DNA of 64,000 bases from Zingiber officinale (taxonomy: Eukaryota; Streptophyta; Magnoliopsida; Zingiberales; Zingiberaceae): positions 43,707,645-43,771,644 of the forward strand of contig NC_055993.1 in the NCBI RefSeq assembly GCF_018446385.1, written 5' to 3'. Under the pieces are notes generated by a model. That model was not told the origin of the DNA, made no database searches, and saw nothing but the letters and a program-made list of their open reading frames with translations. Shown piece by piece: positions 1 to 11,904 of the stretch. The position numbers and the translations under genes were made by a program. The stretch's first letter is position 1. Every line of letters begins with the position of its first letter.

Positions 1-263
1 ACATGAGTAGTAATTCAGTTAGCTAACTACAATTAAGCTCATCCAGCTGGAATAATTGAAGATATATTAGTTAAGGTGAGAGAACTTATTTTTCCTTCAA
101 ATTTTTACATCCTAAATATGGAAGGAGACTATCTAGCCAATAGATCTCCACTTATCTTAGAAGACCATTTTAGAAGACTGTAAGGATAAAAATTGATGTT
201 CATGCGGACACACTTTCTATGGAGATAGGAGACATAGTGATCTAATTCAGTATTTTTGATGTC

Positions 264-602
264 ATGAAGCACCCAAGAGAAGATCATTCTATTCTTAATA
301 TGAATATCTTAAAGGAGTCGACTAGCATGGATTTCTTTTCTGATGCTTACCCATTTCAGAATTTTTATGATATTGGTGAGTGTGGGGAGAATTCTAAAGA
401 TTTAGAGGATGATATGGTTTTGGGAGAAGATGTCATGGACATTTCTTGCAGTTTATTTTTAGATAAGAGAGATGATTTATGCATATGGGATTTCTTAGTA
501 GAAGCACTATCCCAAGGATCGCCAAGAGGAAAAGATTTATATGTAGGGGATTGCTTAGTAGAAGCACTACCCCAGGGATCAACATCTATTGATGAGTCAT
601 AG
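264..602 (+). pseudogene. Athila gag-pol linker fragment upstream of the reverse transcriptase
   Basis: This is an open stretch of 112 codons, rich in Asp, Glu and Ser, just upstream of the region that reads into the reverse transcriptase. It includes an internal duplication: two similar segments around LVEALSQGS and LVEALPQGS. It has no catalytic motif. In Athila elements the segment between protease and RT is variable and acidic, which fits. It is not an independent gene; no start or stop context suggests one. Confidence 0.5.
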
Positions 603-609
603 CTTGAGT

Positions 610-1745
610 TAAAACCATTATCTAAACATTTGAAGCATGCTTATTTGGGGGAAGATCAACAACTATCTGTCATTATAGCCTAGGATTTAGAGTCACAGCA
701 AGAAAGGAGATTATTAGAGATCCTGAGGCAGCACAGAAGAGTAATTGGATGGACACTTGTTGATATTCCAGGGATCAGTCCTTCCATTTATATGCATAGA
801 ATTTATTTAGAGGTGAATGTGAAACCAGTGAGATAGCCACAGAGGAGACTTAACCCACTGATCCATGATATAGTCAAGAGAGAGGTGACTAGACTTCTAT
901 GGGCAGGTATCATCTACCCTATTTTTGACAGTAAATGGGTAAGTCACATCCATGTGGTTCCAAAGAAATCAAGAGTGACAGTGGCAGCTAATGAGGAGAA
1001 TGAGTTGGTGCCCACCAGAGTGAAGAATTCTTGGAGAGTTTATGTGGACTATAGGAAGCTAAAACAAGCAAGCAGAAAAGACCATTACCCTTTCCCTTTT
1101 ATTGATCAGATGTTAGAAAGGCTTGCAGGTAAGTCACATTATTGCTTCTTAGATGGCTATATAGGTTATTTTCATATTTGCATCGACCTAGAGGATTAGG
1201 AGAAGACTACATTTACTTGTCATTTCAGTACATTTGCTTACAAACGCATGTCATTTGGGCTTTGCAACTCTCCAGGGACTTTTCAGCGATACATGGTAAG
1301 TATTTTTGGTGATTTATTAGAGCATTGCATGGAAGTGTTCATGGATGATTTTTCTGTACATGGTTCATCATTTGATGCATGTCTAGAAAATTTATCTAGG
1401 GTTTTACATAAATGCATTGAAACTGACTTGGTACTTAATTTCGAAAAATGTCATTTTATGGTTGAGCATGGTATTGTTTTAGATCACATAGTCTCTATGA
1501 GAGGTATTGAGATATATCCTGCTAAAGTTAGTGATATATCTTCTTTATCTTACCCCATATACGTGCGGGATGTTCGAGCTTTCCTTGGACATGCAGGATT
1601 CTATAGGAGATTTATTAAAGACTTTTGTAAGATTGTTCTTCCATTGTCTCAGTTGCTTCAGAAAGATATGGATTTTCATTTTGATCAGAAGTGCAAGGAA
1701 GCCTTTGAGAGATTGAAGGAAGCTTTGATTTCTGCACCTATCATC
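610..1745 (+). pseudogene. Athila reverse transcriptase domain, broken
   Basis: In pieces it reads through the typical approach to the RT (AGIIYPIFDSKWVS, RVYVDYRKL), the primer-grip region (PFIDQMLERLAGK, FLDGY) and the catalytic YxDD-like box, here FMDDFSV at about 1339-1359. The linker into RNase H (FLGHAGFYRRFIKDF) follows. In-frame stops are at 681, 834 and 1197. Those at 834 and 1197 fall where I expect glutamine (VRQPQRR and EDQEKTTF in the family), so both look like CAG to TAG changes. The aspartates of the active site survive, but the frame does not. Confidence 0.8.
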
Positions 1746-2163
1746 AAACCATGCTTTAGGAGCTATACTTGCTCAGAGAGTAGATGGAGCACCACATGTG
1801 ATATGTTATGCTTTAAAAACTTTAGATGCAGCTTAAGCAAACTACACCACGATAGAAAAAGAACTTCTTTCTATTATTTTTGCTTTAGATAAATTTAGAT
1901 AATATTTACTTTGTTCTCACGTGATTATATTTTCTGATCATGCAGCTTTGAAGTTCCTCCTGAAGAAGCCAGATGTCAAGCCTAGATTGATTAGATGGAT
2001 GTTTTTGCTTCAAGAATTTGATTTGGAGATATGTGATAGGAGCGGGAAGGAGAACTTAGTTACAGATCACTTGAGTAGGATCGAGGGAGATTCAGATCAT
2101 ATAGATATTGATGATGATTTTAGAGATGAGAAGCTTTTTCAGATGCATGGTGAGTCACCTTAG
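1746..2163 (+). pseudogene. Athila RNase H domain, frameshifted
   Basis: A frameshift near 1770-1790 moves the RNase H reading out of the RT frame. The middle is recognisable in another frame (TTIEKELL-like). The end, at 1921-2163, reads DHAALKFLLKKPD, then PRLIRWMFLLQEFDLEI and DHLSRIEG, the conserved close of gypsy RNase H. The enzyme would remove RNA from the RNA-DNA hybrid during reverse transcription. It cannot be made from this copy. Confidence 0.75.
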
Positions 2164-2174
2164 TATGCAGATCT

Positions 2175-3420
2175 GGTTAACCTTTTAGTTGCACATGTTT
2201 TTCCTGCAAAATTTTTGAAAACTCAAAAGAACAAATTAAAAAGTGATGTAAAATATTATGTGTGGAATGACCCTTGTGAAAATTTTATAGTGATCAAATC
2301 ATTAGAGGATGCATGCCTGATCATGAGTTTCAGTCTGTACTTACATTTTGTCATTCATCCGAGTGTGGGGGACATTTTGGACCCCAAAGGACTATGAGAA
2401 AAGTGTTAGAATATGGTTTATATTGGCCCACACTATTTCGTGATGCCTATATTTTTATAGATGATGTGATAAGTGTCAACGAACTGGGAACATAGGACCT
2501 AGGAATGAAATGTTTCAGCATTATGTTATTTTGTGAGATTTTTGATGTATAGGGTTTAATTTCATGGGTCCATTTCCTGTCTCCTTTGGATTTTTCATTT
2601 ATTTTATTGGCAGTTGATTATGTTTCCAAATGAGTGGAGGTCATTCCCACTAGGAATGATGATTCATCTGTTGTTGTTAGTTTTGTCAAGTCACACATTT
2701 TCTGCAAGTTTGGAGTGTCTAGGGATGATCATTAGTGATCAAGGGTCACATTTTTGTAACAGACACATGAAGGCTATGCTAAGCAAGTATGGAGCTTCAC
2801 ATAGAGTTTCTACTCCTTATCATCCCTAGACAAATGGGCAGGCTGAGGTGTCCAACAGAGAAGTAAAGTTAATTCTTGAAAAGACTGTGAGGCCTGACAG
2901 GAAGGACTAGAGCAAGAGATTAGATTATGCATTTGTGGGCTTATAAGACTGCTTTCAAGAACCCTATAGGGATGTCTCCATACAGAATGGTGTATAGAAA
3001 AGCTTGTCATCTTCTAATGGAGATTGAACACAAGGCTTATTAGGCAGTTAAGACTTGCAATTTTGATGCTAGTATAGTAGGAGAGGAGAGGAAGTTGCAA
3101 CTTCAAGAGCTTGAGGAGATTAGGCTAGAGGCATATGAGAACTCACGGATCTACAAAGAAAAGATCAAAAATTTTCATGATAAGCGCATTGTAGGTAAGG
3201 AATTTCATATTCGTGACAAAATGCTTTTATATAGGTCTCGGCTCAAATTGATGAAAGGTACATTGAGATCTCGTAGGGAAGGACATATGTTGTAACTAAT
3301 GTTTTTTCATATGAAGTTATTGACGTTACGGAGGAGTCCACCGGTCGGATCTTCAAAGTTAATGGGCATCAGCTCAAGTTATTTCATGAAAGTGGCAATG
3401 GAGTGGTGACACAAAGAGTG
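2175..3420 (+). pseudogene. Athila integrase domain, broken
   Basis: Around 2313-2420 lie remains of the zinc-binding N-terminus (CHSSECGGHFGP, then YWPTLFRDA). The catalytic core is split over frames: VDYVSK near 2610, ISDQGSHF near 2740, and QAEVSNREVK near 2840, giving the D, D and E neighbourhoods. The C-terminal part ([13 protein letters not shown], then FKVNGHQLK) runs to about 3420. Stops at 2631 and 2908 replace expected tryptophan, and the one at 2827 replaces expected glutamine in YHPQTNGQ. It is non-functional. Confidence 0.8.
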
Positions 3421-3465
3421 AGCAACATTGGCGCTACCTACCCAATTTAAAGGGGAGTTTGTTTC

Positions 3466-4678
3466 AATTTAGTTTTTCTTTTACATTCATATATATCTAT
3501 GCTTCTCGTTTAGTTGTTTCAATAAATTCATTGTTTACAAATGTCAATTTTGGTTTTGAGGAATAAATTATTTACTGTAGATAGTTTTCTTATTTCATGT
3601 AGTTTTGATATTTGGAATAAGAAAATGGTACCCCTTGGCATTTTCCTAGGATATGTTTGAAATGGAGAATATTAGCTAAATTTGAGTGTCAAGTTTTAGT
3701 CTTAATGTCATGATTGATCTCTTTATTTTCTTGAGGTTACTACTTAATGATGGACACTAGATTGATAAGTTAAGATGATACTTTTTATACCTGGTGAGTT
3801 TTGATCCTTAATTGTGTGATGCACTTGTGTTATTGCAACTCTAGAACTTGCTTTGATTCTTTCAAAACCACAATTTAATGAATAGAATTATATTTATGAA
3901 GGTGAATCTTTTGTATCTTTTCCACACTATGTCATACTATTCTTCTTGTCCACCATCATATCTTTTGTTATTTTTCATTGTTAAATTCTTGGATATGGAT
4001 ACATAGGGCCTTACTATGCCATTCGGGATTTCTTAATAATTCTGTTTAAAGAAATGCAGCAAGGAAGAAGAACAAAACAGAATCTAGAATAAAAATAGTA
4101 TCAAAGTTTGTACCAACTTGGCATCATTAACTCTCACATGCAGTGAAGAATTGTTTGAAGACCTTGTATTGCTGAAACAATTGTGACTACATGCTTCCTC
4201 ATTTTCTGAACTGCTGAATGGTACAAGAATTATGGAATTGAGGTGCTAAAGTGGAATCTATAATGTGCAGTAATTCTATAGCTGATAAATTAATCAAGAA
4301 GTAAAATAGGTTCAGAATTGTTGCTCTATTCATGAAGTATGGAAGCAATTTTAAGTAGTGGAGATTGGAAAGCTGTGGAGTTAGTAATGAAGAACAAGTT
4401 GGCAAAATTAGAAATGCTGAAACTGCTGAAAGGCAAAAATCAACAATTTGAGTCTATAATGTTACTGGAAAGGATTTTAAAAATGAGATATGTTCATCTT
4501 GTTTGGCATTCAATTTATTGGAAGATGTAGAGTCTAAAAATGCAGAAACTGTAACTTGTAATGGTTATTGTTTAACTAAGCTCCTAAATTGGAATCGATT
4601 GTGTTCAAGCTCAAGTTTAGGAAAATGTATGAGAAAGATAAGTGAAGATTTGGAAGCTTGATTTTGGAAGAAAGATTA
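3466..4678 (+). other. Probable Athila 3' end: post-pol region and LTR, left half
   Basis: This is non-coding, AT-rich DNA directly after the Athila pol. Its composition and wording match the sequence on the far side of the Angela insertion (32228-34070), and both blocks have many short tracts of the GAAATTGAAG type. The sequence GATTA at 4674-4678 is the left target-site copy of Angela element 1. I could not find a clean LTR start; a TGTTTCAA at about 3468 is possible. Confidence 0.45.
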
Positions 4679-6478
4679 TGTCGGATTTTTCGGGCCGCAA
4701 AAATCATTTTTTTGCGTTGCGGAAACCATGAAACTCCCATGCCACGGATCCGTGCGAAGAAATAAAATTTTGTAAAAACTTTCACGTACGAGTTTTCTAA
4801 GCCTAGATCTACTTTAGATCTACAAGATAAGAATTTACCCTTGATGCGAAGCTCTTCGCTTAATCCCGCTCGTCCACGGTTCGTCGGATCTCGAGAGTAT
4901 CAAAGTAGATACTCCTCTATGTGTATCCACACAAGCAAGAGATGAAGAAGAAATCTTGAGTGTTCTAGCACTCCAAGAAGTCTCGGCCAAAGAGGAGGAG
5001 AGGGAGAGAAGAGCAGAGAGCAATGAGGAAGAAGATGGGAGTTACACCAAGCACATTAAATCCACACATAAAGTGGTCGGCCACTTCATGAGGGGATTTT
5101 ATCTCCATGGGATACCAAGAGTCACAACTCTTGATCTCCGTCATAAGGTGGCACACCACTTAAGCAACCATGATGATGTGGAGCATCATCATTGGTCCAC
5201 TCTTTGCCAACTCACCAATGAGGTGGCAAATGGTAAAGTCAAACATGACTGTTCATCTTCCTCTCAAGTCAAGTCAAACTTGACCACTTCTCTCCCTTGG
5301 ATGATCTAATCTAACCATTGGTTCAAGTCAATTTTAATTTAATGAATCTCTATTCATTGAATTAAATTAATTAAATGAGTCTAAGTCCAAATTAGACTCA
5401 CTTAACACATGAACCAAATTGAGTCCAACTCAATTAGCTCAATTTGGATTACTCTTAATCCAATTTGGTTCATCAAATGAACCTAATCTCCATCTAATTG
5501 CCCTTTGTGTGTGACCATATAGGTTCTTGTAACGTTGGCAATGCTCCTAAACCCATTTAGAAGTATAAGTAATGAGCGGTATCTAGCAACACATCATTAC
5601 TACCCAAGTTACAAGAATGTTGAGATCCAACATCACCTTGTGACTACTAATTATGACTCTTCACAATATATGACATTGTCCTTCTATCCTAGACATCTAG
5701 ATTGATCAATATGAGGTATAAATCGTATCATCCTCTAATCAATCTAAATCTTGAACTCCAAGTAGACTCACTCATTCAAATGAGCTCAATATCTCATATT
5801 GACTCACTTGGGCATGGTCATGCACTTAGTGGTCTCACTCTATCAAGAATATCGATGTCACTCCCATCATATAGGAGGGATAGATCTCATCTATATCACT
5901 TACATCCCTCCGTATTATTTGTTACATACTCAGTAATCGCCATTATAGTCCACCCAGTTACGAATGATGTTTGACGAAGCCAAAGTATGTAACTCCTTAT
6001 GTAGGAAACCATGGTGACTTCAGGTCCAAGAACTAGTAGTCATACTAATAGCCACATAAGAAAGTATATGACACGCATATAACGATCCATGATACTTTCT
6101 CATGGCGGGTCATTCAGTATACATTCTCCAATGCATACCCATGTGTCAACTTGATATCTCCATATCCATGACTTGTGAGATCAAGTCATCGAGTTGACCT
6201 ACATGCTAGTCTTGTCGCAATAACATTGTCCTTGAATGCTAATACATGACTAGGAATGATTAAGAGTAGTGTTCCCTATATCATCTCAATATCGATTCAA
6301 CTAACCGATTGATATAGGTAAGAACCTTCTACTCAAGGACGCTATTATACTTAGTTATTTGGCACCAATATAAGTAAGCATAATAACAACAAACAAATGC
6401 CTTTATATATATAAGTATATGATACAATGAGTCCATACAACAATCATCAAATGATTGGCTCTAGGGCTCTAACTAACA
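4679..6478 (-). repeat. 3' LTR of Angela element 1 (1800 bp)
   Basis: On the plus strand it starts TGTCGGATTTTTCGGG and ends CTCTAACTAACA, so on the element strand it reads TGTTAG...CCGACA. The same sequence recurs at 15126 onward and, more diverged, at 16500 and 29981. An AT-rich TATA-like stretch (CTTTATATATATAA, 6401-6414, read on the minus strand) is kept in all copies, close to the 5' edge of the LTR. Short open frames inside it (for example 4956-5309) recur in the other LTR copy and are not genes. Confidence 0.9.
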
Positions 6479-6488
6479 ATCTCCCACT
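6479..6488 (-). other. Polypurine tract of Angela element 1
   Basis: On the minus strand AGTGGGAGAT directly abuts the LTR start TGTTAG. This is the usual place and composition of the plus-strand primer. It lies only a few bases after the RNase H stop codon at 6493. The same tract is found at 18343 in element 2. Confidence 0.85.
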
Positions 6489-6492
6489 AGCA

Positions 6493-7004
6493 CTAGTGCC
6501 AATCAGTATAGGCTCTAAGGCCCAATGACCTAGTGTTATTATCATGCTTTCTCTGTGTCAAAGCCTTGGTCAAGGGATCTGCGATGTTAGCCTCAGTGGG
6601 TACTCTGCAAATCTTCACATCTCCTCTATCGATGATCTCTCGAATGAGATGGAAGCGTCGTAGTATGTGTTTGGTCCGCTGGTGTGAGCGAGGTTCCTTG
6701 GCCTGTGCTATTGCTCCATTGTTGTCACAATAGAGTTCTATGGGATCAACTATGCTAGAAACCACCCTAAGCTCAGTAATGAACTTACGGATCCAAACTG
6801 CCTCCTTTGCTGCTTCTGATGTAGCAAAATACTCGGCCTCTGTTGTAGAATCAGCTACTGTGTCCTGCTTCAAACTCTTTCAGCTCACAGCACCACCATT
6901 TATGCAATACGCGAACCCTGACTGTGATCAATAATCATCTTGATCAGTTTGGAAGCTAGCATCACCGTAACCCTTTACAGCTAGCTCGTCATCGCCTCCA
7001 TATA
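6493..7004 (-). pseudogene. Copia RNase H, C-terminal part of Angela 1 pol
   Basis: It contains the copia RNase H signature DTVADSTTEAEY followed by AVWIRKFITEL and ELYCDNNGAIA, and ends at 6493. The upstream part (the LAIKGYSDAS-type region near 6900-7000) is readable only across frame changes. It corresponds residue by residue to the copy at 18357-18900 in element 2. Confidence 0.85.
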
Positions 7005-8020
7005 TCAAGAAATATATTCTTTAGTCCTTCTTAAGTACTTAAGAATATTCTTGACTGCTATCCAGTGACTTTCACCTGGATCTGACTGGTATCTGCTCGT
7101 CAAGCTTAAAGCATATGAGACATCAGGACGAGTACATAGCATGACGTACATGATAGATCCTATGGCTGAAGCATAAGGGATCTGATCCATGCGTTCTCTC
7201 TCCTCTCTAGAAGAGGGACCTTGAGTCTTCGAAAGACTCACACTATGTGACATCGACAGAAATCCCTTCTTGGAGTTCTTCATGGCAAACCGAAGTAATA
7301 CTTTGTCAATGTATGTACTCTGACTTAAGCTAAATAATCTCGTAGATCTATCTCTATAGATCTGTATGCCTAGAATGCGGTATACTTCACCTAAGTCCTT
7401 CATTGAGAAACAAGTCCCTAGCCAAGTCTTAACAGACTGCAGCAAAGAGATGTCTTTCCCAATGAGTAGTATGTCATCCACATACAATATAAGGAAGACA
7501 ACTGTGCTCCCAACAACCTTCTTGTAGACACAAAGTTCATCTTCATTCTTAATGAAACCAAACTGTTTAATTGCATCATCGAATCGAAAATTCCAGCTCC
7601 GAGAAGCTTGCTTTAGTCCATAAATGGACCTATGCAGCTTACATACTCTGCTAGTATGTTTTGGATCTACAAAACCCTCAGGTTGTGTCATGTATACATC
7701 CTCGAGCAGGTTTCCATTCAGAAACGCGGTTTTGACATCCATCTGCCAGATCTCATAATCGTGGTACACTGCAATAGCAAGCAGGATCCGAATGGATTTA
7801 AACATCGCTACTGGAGAAAAAGTTTCATCATAGTCAATACCATGAATTTGCTTGAAACCTTTAGCTACGAAGCGACCCTTATAAATAAGTCCATCCATGT
7901 CAGTCTTTCTCTTAAAGACTCACTTACACCCAATGGGTTTGACCCCTTCAGGTGGATCAACCAAAGTCCATACTTGGTTAGTGTACATGGATTTCATCTC
8001 GGATCTCATGGCCTCTAGCC
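7005..8020 (-). pseudogene. Copia reverse transcriptase of Angela 1 (longest intact segment 7005-7898)
   Basis: A 297-codon open segment holds most of the RT: GIDYDETFSPV, WQMDVKTAFLNG with the first catalytic Asp at residue 54, YGLKQASRSW, and the LYVDDILLIG box with catalytic Asp residues at 141 and 142. The conserved C-terminal stretch (ASAIGSIMYVM, then TRPDVSYAL) is also present. The upstream extension to about 8020 needs a frame change, with a stop at about 7919. The domain is unusually well kept, but the polyprotein around it is broken, so it is not a working enzyme. Confidence 0.85.
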
Positions 8021-8041
8021 ATTTCTCAGAATCTGGTCTCA

Positions 8042-8959
8042 TCACAGCTTCTTGATAAGAGGTAGGCTCATCCTCAATGAGCACAACGTCGCATGGTCAG
8101 ATAAGAGAAATGAGTATCTCTCAGGCTGACGACGTACCCTATCAGATCTGCGAAGAGGTAGGTCTACTTGAACTGGTTGTTGTTCCTCAACTCCTTGTGG
8201 AACAACATCATCCACAACACTTTGTGGTTGCAGTTCAACTTCCATCGAGGCTTCAGTGCTATGGTTCACATCTTGAATTTCTTCAAGATCGAACGCACTC
8301 TCACTAGTCTTTCTAGAAATAAAATCCCTTTCTAGAAACACCCCAGTCTTAGCCACAACTATCTTGTGTTGACTGGGAATGTAGAACTAATATCCCTTCG
8401 TTTCCTTAGGATATCCAATAAAATAGTACTTATCAGATTTGGATCCCAATTTGTCCGAGATTTAACGTCGAACGTAAGCCTCACAACCCCAAATCCTCAT
8501 AAAAGACACCTGAGCATCTCTCCCAGTCCATATCCTATATGGTGTCTTTATTACAGCCTTAGATGGAACTCGGTTGAGAATGAAGGTTGTTGTGTCTAGA
8601 GCATAGCCCCAAAGATACATAAGAAGATCTGTGTAACTCATCATAGACCGTACCATATCTAATAAGGTATGATTCCTCCTTTCGGATACACCATTCCACT
8701 GTGGTGTTTCAGGAGGAGTGAGTTGAGATAGAATCTCATACTCAGCTAGATAGTCACGAAACTCATGGCTAAGGTATTCACTACCTCGATCTAATCGAAG
8801 TATCTTAATACTTTTGTCAAGCTGGTTTTGTACTTCATTCTTAAATTCTTTAAACATTTCAAAGGATTCTGACTTATGTGTCATCAGGTACACATAACCA
8901 TATCTACTGAAGTTATCAGTAAATGTAATGAAGTACCTATAACCACCTCTAGCAGTGAA
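8042..8959 (-). pseudogene. Copia integrase core and C-terminal linker of Angela 1
   Basis: The segment 8462-8893 reads the second half of the integrase core (KILRLDRGSEYLS, then NGVSERRNHTLLDMV), so the second catalytic Asp and the Glu are visible. The segment 8042-8356 is the integrase-RT linker (the variable acidic region, then LPLRRSDRVRRQPERY). The first part of the core, with the first catalytic Asp, is disrupted by the SINE at 8977-9118. There is a frameshift between the two segments near 8360-8460. Confidence 0.8.
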
Positions 8960-8976
8960 ATTGAAAGGGCCACATA

Positions 8977-9118
8977 TGTCCAGGGGTCGATTCTCAGGAA
9001 TTGACGACCTGAGGTTTACCCCGCCATGAGCCTATGGCCTGTGTACCTGCATGAACCTCACTCCATATCCGTGGGGCCGGCACTAGGGGGCCGCTAAGGT
9101 AGTGGATCTACCTTTTTT
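8977..9118 (+). mobile_element. SINE-like insertion (142 bp) with 17-bp target duplication
   Basis: The sequence is absent from the matching place in Angela 2 (about 20823). It is flanked by ATTGAAAGGGCCACATA (8960-8976) and ATTGAAAGGGTCACATA (9119-9135), a 17-bp direct repeat with one mismatch. It ends in a T-rich tail (CTACCTTTTTT). GGGTCGATTCTC near its start resembles a polymerase III B box, so it may be a tRNA-derived SINE truncated at its 5' end. GC-rich text such as GGGGGCCGCTAAGG sets it apart from the host element. The exact family was not determined. Confidence 0.75.
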
Positions 9119-9446
9119 ATTGAAAGGGTCACATACATCACTATGTATAAGCCTAACAAGTCAGTCGCTCTTTCACTGTGTCCACTAAAGGGAGTCTTGG
9201 TCATCTTGCCTAGAAGGCATGACTCACATGTCTCATATGATTCAAAATCAAATGAGTCCAGCAAACCATCTTTGTGGAGCTGGGATAAGCGTTTGTCATT
9301 TATATGACCTAAATGACAGTGCCAGGGATAGGTTTGGTTCATGTCATTTGACTTGAACCTCTTGGTACTTATGTTATAGATAGGGTTCTCAAGGTCTAGA
9401 ATATAGAGTCCGTTCATCACAGGTGCACTACAATAGAATATATCAT
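9119..9446 (-). pseudogene. Integrase zinc-binding (GAG-pre-integrase) domain of Angela 1
   Basis: It reads MMNGLYILDLE, WHCHLGHINDKRLSQLH and YETCESCLLGKMTK. The His, His, Cys, Cys ligands of the copia integrase N-terminal domain are present. The frame is lost just after SERATDLLGL, close to the SINE insertion point. Confidence 0.8.
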
Positions 9447-10606
9447 TTAAATAAACTGAACAATATTATTCTTTATTATAAATGAAAAATCTTTCTTGTC
9501 CAAACAAGAAACTGATATGATGTTCTTAGTTAAAGCAGGTACATAACAACATTCATCTAATTCTAATACAAGCCCAGAGGGCAGAGATAGATGATGAGTT
9601 TCTACATCAACAGCAGCAACCCGTGCTCCATTGCCTACGCGTAGGTCCACCTCGCCCTTTGTCAATGCCCTGTTATTTCTCAGCACCTGCACATTAGTAC
9701 AAATGTGAGAAGCACATCCGGTATCTAATACCCATGATGAAGAAATAGATAGATTGACTTCTATAACATATATACATGAAGTGGAAGTCTCACTTCTCTT
9801 CTTCTTAAGATCTTCCAGGTAAACTTTGCAATTCCTCTTCCAGTGCCCGGTCTGACCGCAGTGGAAGCACGTAGCATTCTTGGCGACCCCTCCTTTGGAT
9901 TTCAGTGCTTTGTCTTTGTCCTTGGCTTGGGACTTTCCCTTGCCTTTGGGCTTGCCCTTGCCCTTATGTTTCTGAACCATCATAATAGAGTTAGGCTTAA
10001 CCTTCTTAAGGTTGAGCTCAGCAGTTCTTAACATGCTAAACAGCTCGGGCAGTGGCTTGTCAATTTCGTTCATGTTGTAGTTCATGACAAACTGACTGTA
10101 GCTCTCTGGCAAGGACTGCAAGATCAAGTCAGTGGCCAGCTCTTGGCCAAGGGGAAATCCCAACCTCTGTAGGTTTCTATGTACCCAATCATCTTGAGTA
10201 CATATGGGCCTACAGGAATCCCATCTTGCATCTTGCTCTGAAACAGTGCCTTAGAGATCTCGAATCTCTCATGCCTCGCTTGTCCTTATTATAGTTGACG
10301 AAGATGTTCAACCATATCATAAGCGCCCATCAACTCGTGTTGCTTCTGAAGCTCAGAGTTCATGGTCGCAAGCATAAGACATGACACATCTAATGCGTCA
10401 TCTTGATGCTTCTTGTAAGCATCACGGTCAGCTCGCGTGGCAGTGGCAGGAGGTGCCTCCAAAATGGACTGCTCCAGAACGTACAGTTTACATTCTTTTG
10501 TGAGAACGATTCTCAGATTCCTATACCAGTCCAGGAAATTAGCTCCGTTGAGCTTGTCCTTCTCAAGGACGGAACGTAGGGAGAAAGAGTTCGTATTTGA
10601 CGTCAT
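9447..10606 (-). pseudogene. Gag and protease region of Angela 1
   Basis: The predicted start is the ATG at 10606 (MTSNTNSFSLRS), followed by LNGANFLDWYRNLRIVL, the conserved gag N-terminus of this lineage. A frame break lies between 10163 and 10289. The second segment (9447-10163) has LILQSLPESYSQF, a Lys-rich stretch, a CX2CX4HX4C zinc knuckle (CFHCGQTGHWKRNC) and the protease active site as VLDTGCASH. Near its end it runs out of frame at KNNIVQFI. Gag would package element RNA and the protease would cut the polyprotein. Unlike the copy in element 2, the zinc knuckle here has no stop. Confidence 0.85.
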
Positions 10607-11849
10607 GGTTATCTACAACAGAAAAATGTAGAAAAATAAATATCATATTCTATTAATAATCTAATTAGACCTTTAATTAAATGATGCTCCCACTGAATTC
10701 TATAATTCAAGTGGGACAAGATCCACATCATAATACGCCTTGAGTTAGCTTTGGCTAAATCGCCTAAGACTTAATATGATCGGTAGGTAACTAATTACCA
10801 ATTACATCTCTATGCAACTCTTGTTTATAGGATCAAGATCCGTATTTTATATTAAAACTCGAGTTAGCTTTGGCTAATACGCCCAAGAGTTAATATAAAC
10901 GTGATTTTGACCTATCTACCAACCATTGGAAAATGTCTATACTTAAACTCCATCCAATTGAGTTAACTAGTTACTCAATCTAATTGAGTTGTACTCACCC
11001 ATGCGTTGATAGGCGGGACCAAGATTGTCCCTCCGCACCCTACCAAGATAGTATCCGTTGCTATGCTTTGGCAAATTCAACAACAACATGTGATCGAGGT
11101 AGTGATGGGTATCACTGCATGGTAGGAATTTCGAGTTGACGCGATTAAGATCTAATCTAATCGACGATGCGTATCATATACTCGATTTAGATCTAATCTA
11201 ATCATGGAGGTGCATCATGTGCGCGACTTAGATCTAATTTAATCGTTAAGGCACTAATTAATTACTAATCTAGCATGCATCACATATACACACACAAGCA
11301 ATTAATTAAACTTTTTGTGATTAGTCATGGCCCTACTATGATCTTCTCAAGCAAATGAGAAGATCGGATGGTCAACCTAAGGTCAATAGCTTCTCAAGCT
11401 CCTTCCTTTGACCACCTCGTGTTGCTCGCACCCTCCTCGTAACTCCGTCTCGAGTGGATCTTCCACCGCCTCAATTTTGTACATTACAAAAGGTGAAACT
11501 CGAGTTACATTCGAGTCTAAACTATTTACAATAGGAATAAATAAATAGAAGGGCACGACGCGCAGGTCGCGAATCAAGTACAAGACGCACATCACAGAAA
11601 ATGGCACGCAGGTCATAATATGAATTACAACATAATTTCCAATCAAATTGGGGTCTTTGAGCCATGAGCATCACAAAATGATACATAATCCTAAATTATG
11701 TAATTTCTATAAATTTCTGTAAATTTTTCATAATTTTTTTTCAATTTTTATGAGTAAAAATTTCCGGTGGTCCCGTTTAACGATTTTCTGGCGCAATCGC
11801 GGAACAAAGCCCCTTGCGGGGTTAGGGGCAGCACCCTTACCCACGATAT
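10607..11849 (-). other. Untranslated leader of Angela 1, gag-proximal part
   Basis: This non-coding leader between gag and the primer site is interrupted at 11850. It matches 28478-29710 of element 2 along its length, for example AATTAATTACTAATC and the GAGATCGGATGGTCAACCTA region. Removing the insertion plus one 40-bp repeat (3014 bp) leaves a leader of about 1505 bp, against 1503 bp in element 2. No open frame is shared between the two copies. Confidence 0.8.
11810..11849. repeat. Left copy of 40-bp direct repeat flanking the leader insertion
   Basis: It starts CCCCTTGCGGGG and ends CCCACGATAT. The right copy at 14824-14863 differs at one base (CCCTTAC here, CCCCTAC there). Element 2 has one copy at its leader (about 29677-29716). 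The length is far above the 4-6 bp duplications made by LTR retrotransposon integrases. Confidence 0.85.
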
Positions 11850-11904
11850 TGTCACGCCCCAGAGGAGTCTCTGTCCGAAGAAATTTCGGCAACATCTCCC
11901 CTGT

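Larger units (their letters stand above)
1..3465 (+). mobile_element. Athila-lineage Ty3/gypsy retrotransposon, decayed pol (5' part outside window)
   Basis: Fragments of one polyprotein follow the order gag-pol linker, reverse transcriptase, RNase H, integrase on the plus strand. The wording of the RT (FLDGY, FMDDFSV, FLGHAGFYRRF) and of the integrase (STPYHP, TNGQAEVSNRE) is what I know from Athila elements, a Ty3/gypsy lineage common in plant heterochromatin. Reading frames are broken by many stops and several frameshifts, so it is a fossil. Gag and the 5' LTR would lie left of the window. The coding part ends near 3420, followed by a purine run (AAAGGGGAG, about 3450-3458) that could be the polypurine tract. 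The lineage call rests on remembered motifs, not on a search. Confidence 0.85.

Noticed and set aside
4956..5309. 117-codon open frame repeated at 15402-15755
   Set aside because: It is present in both LTRs of Angela 1 and has no recognised domain. It is LTR sequence.
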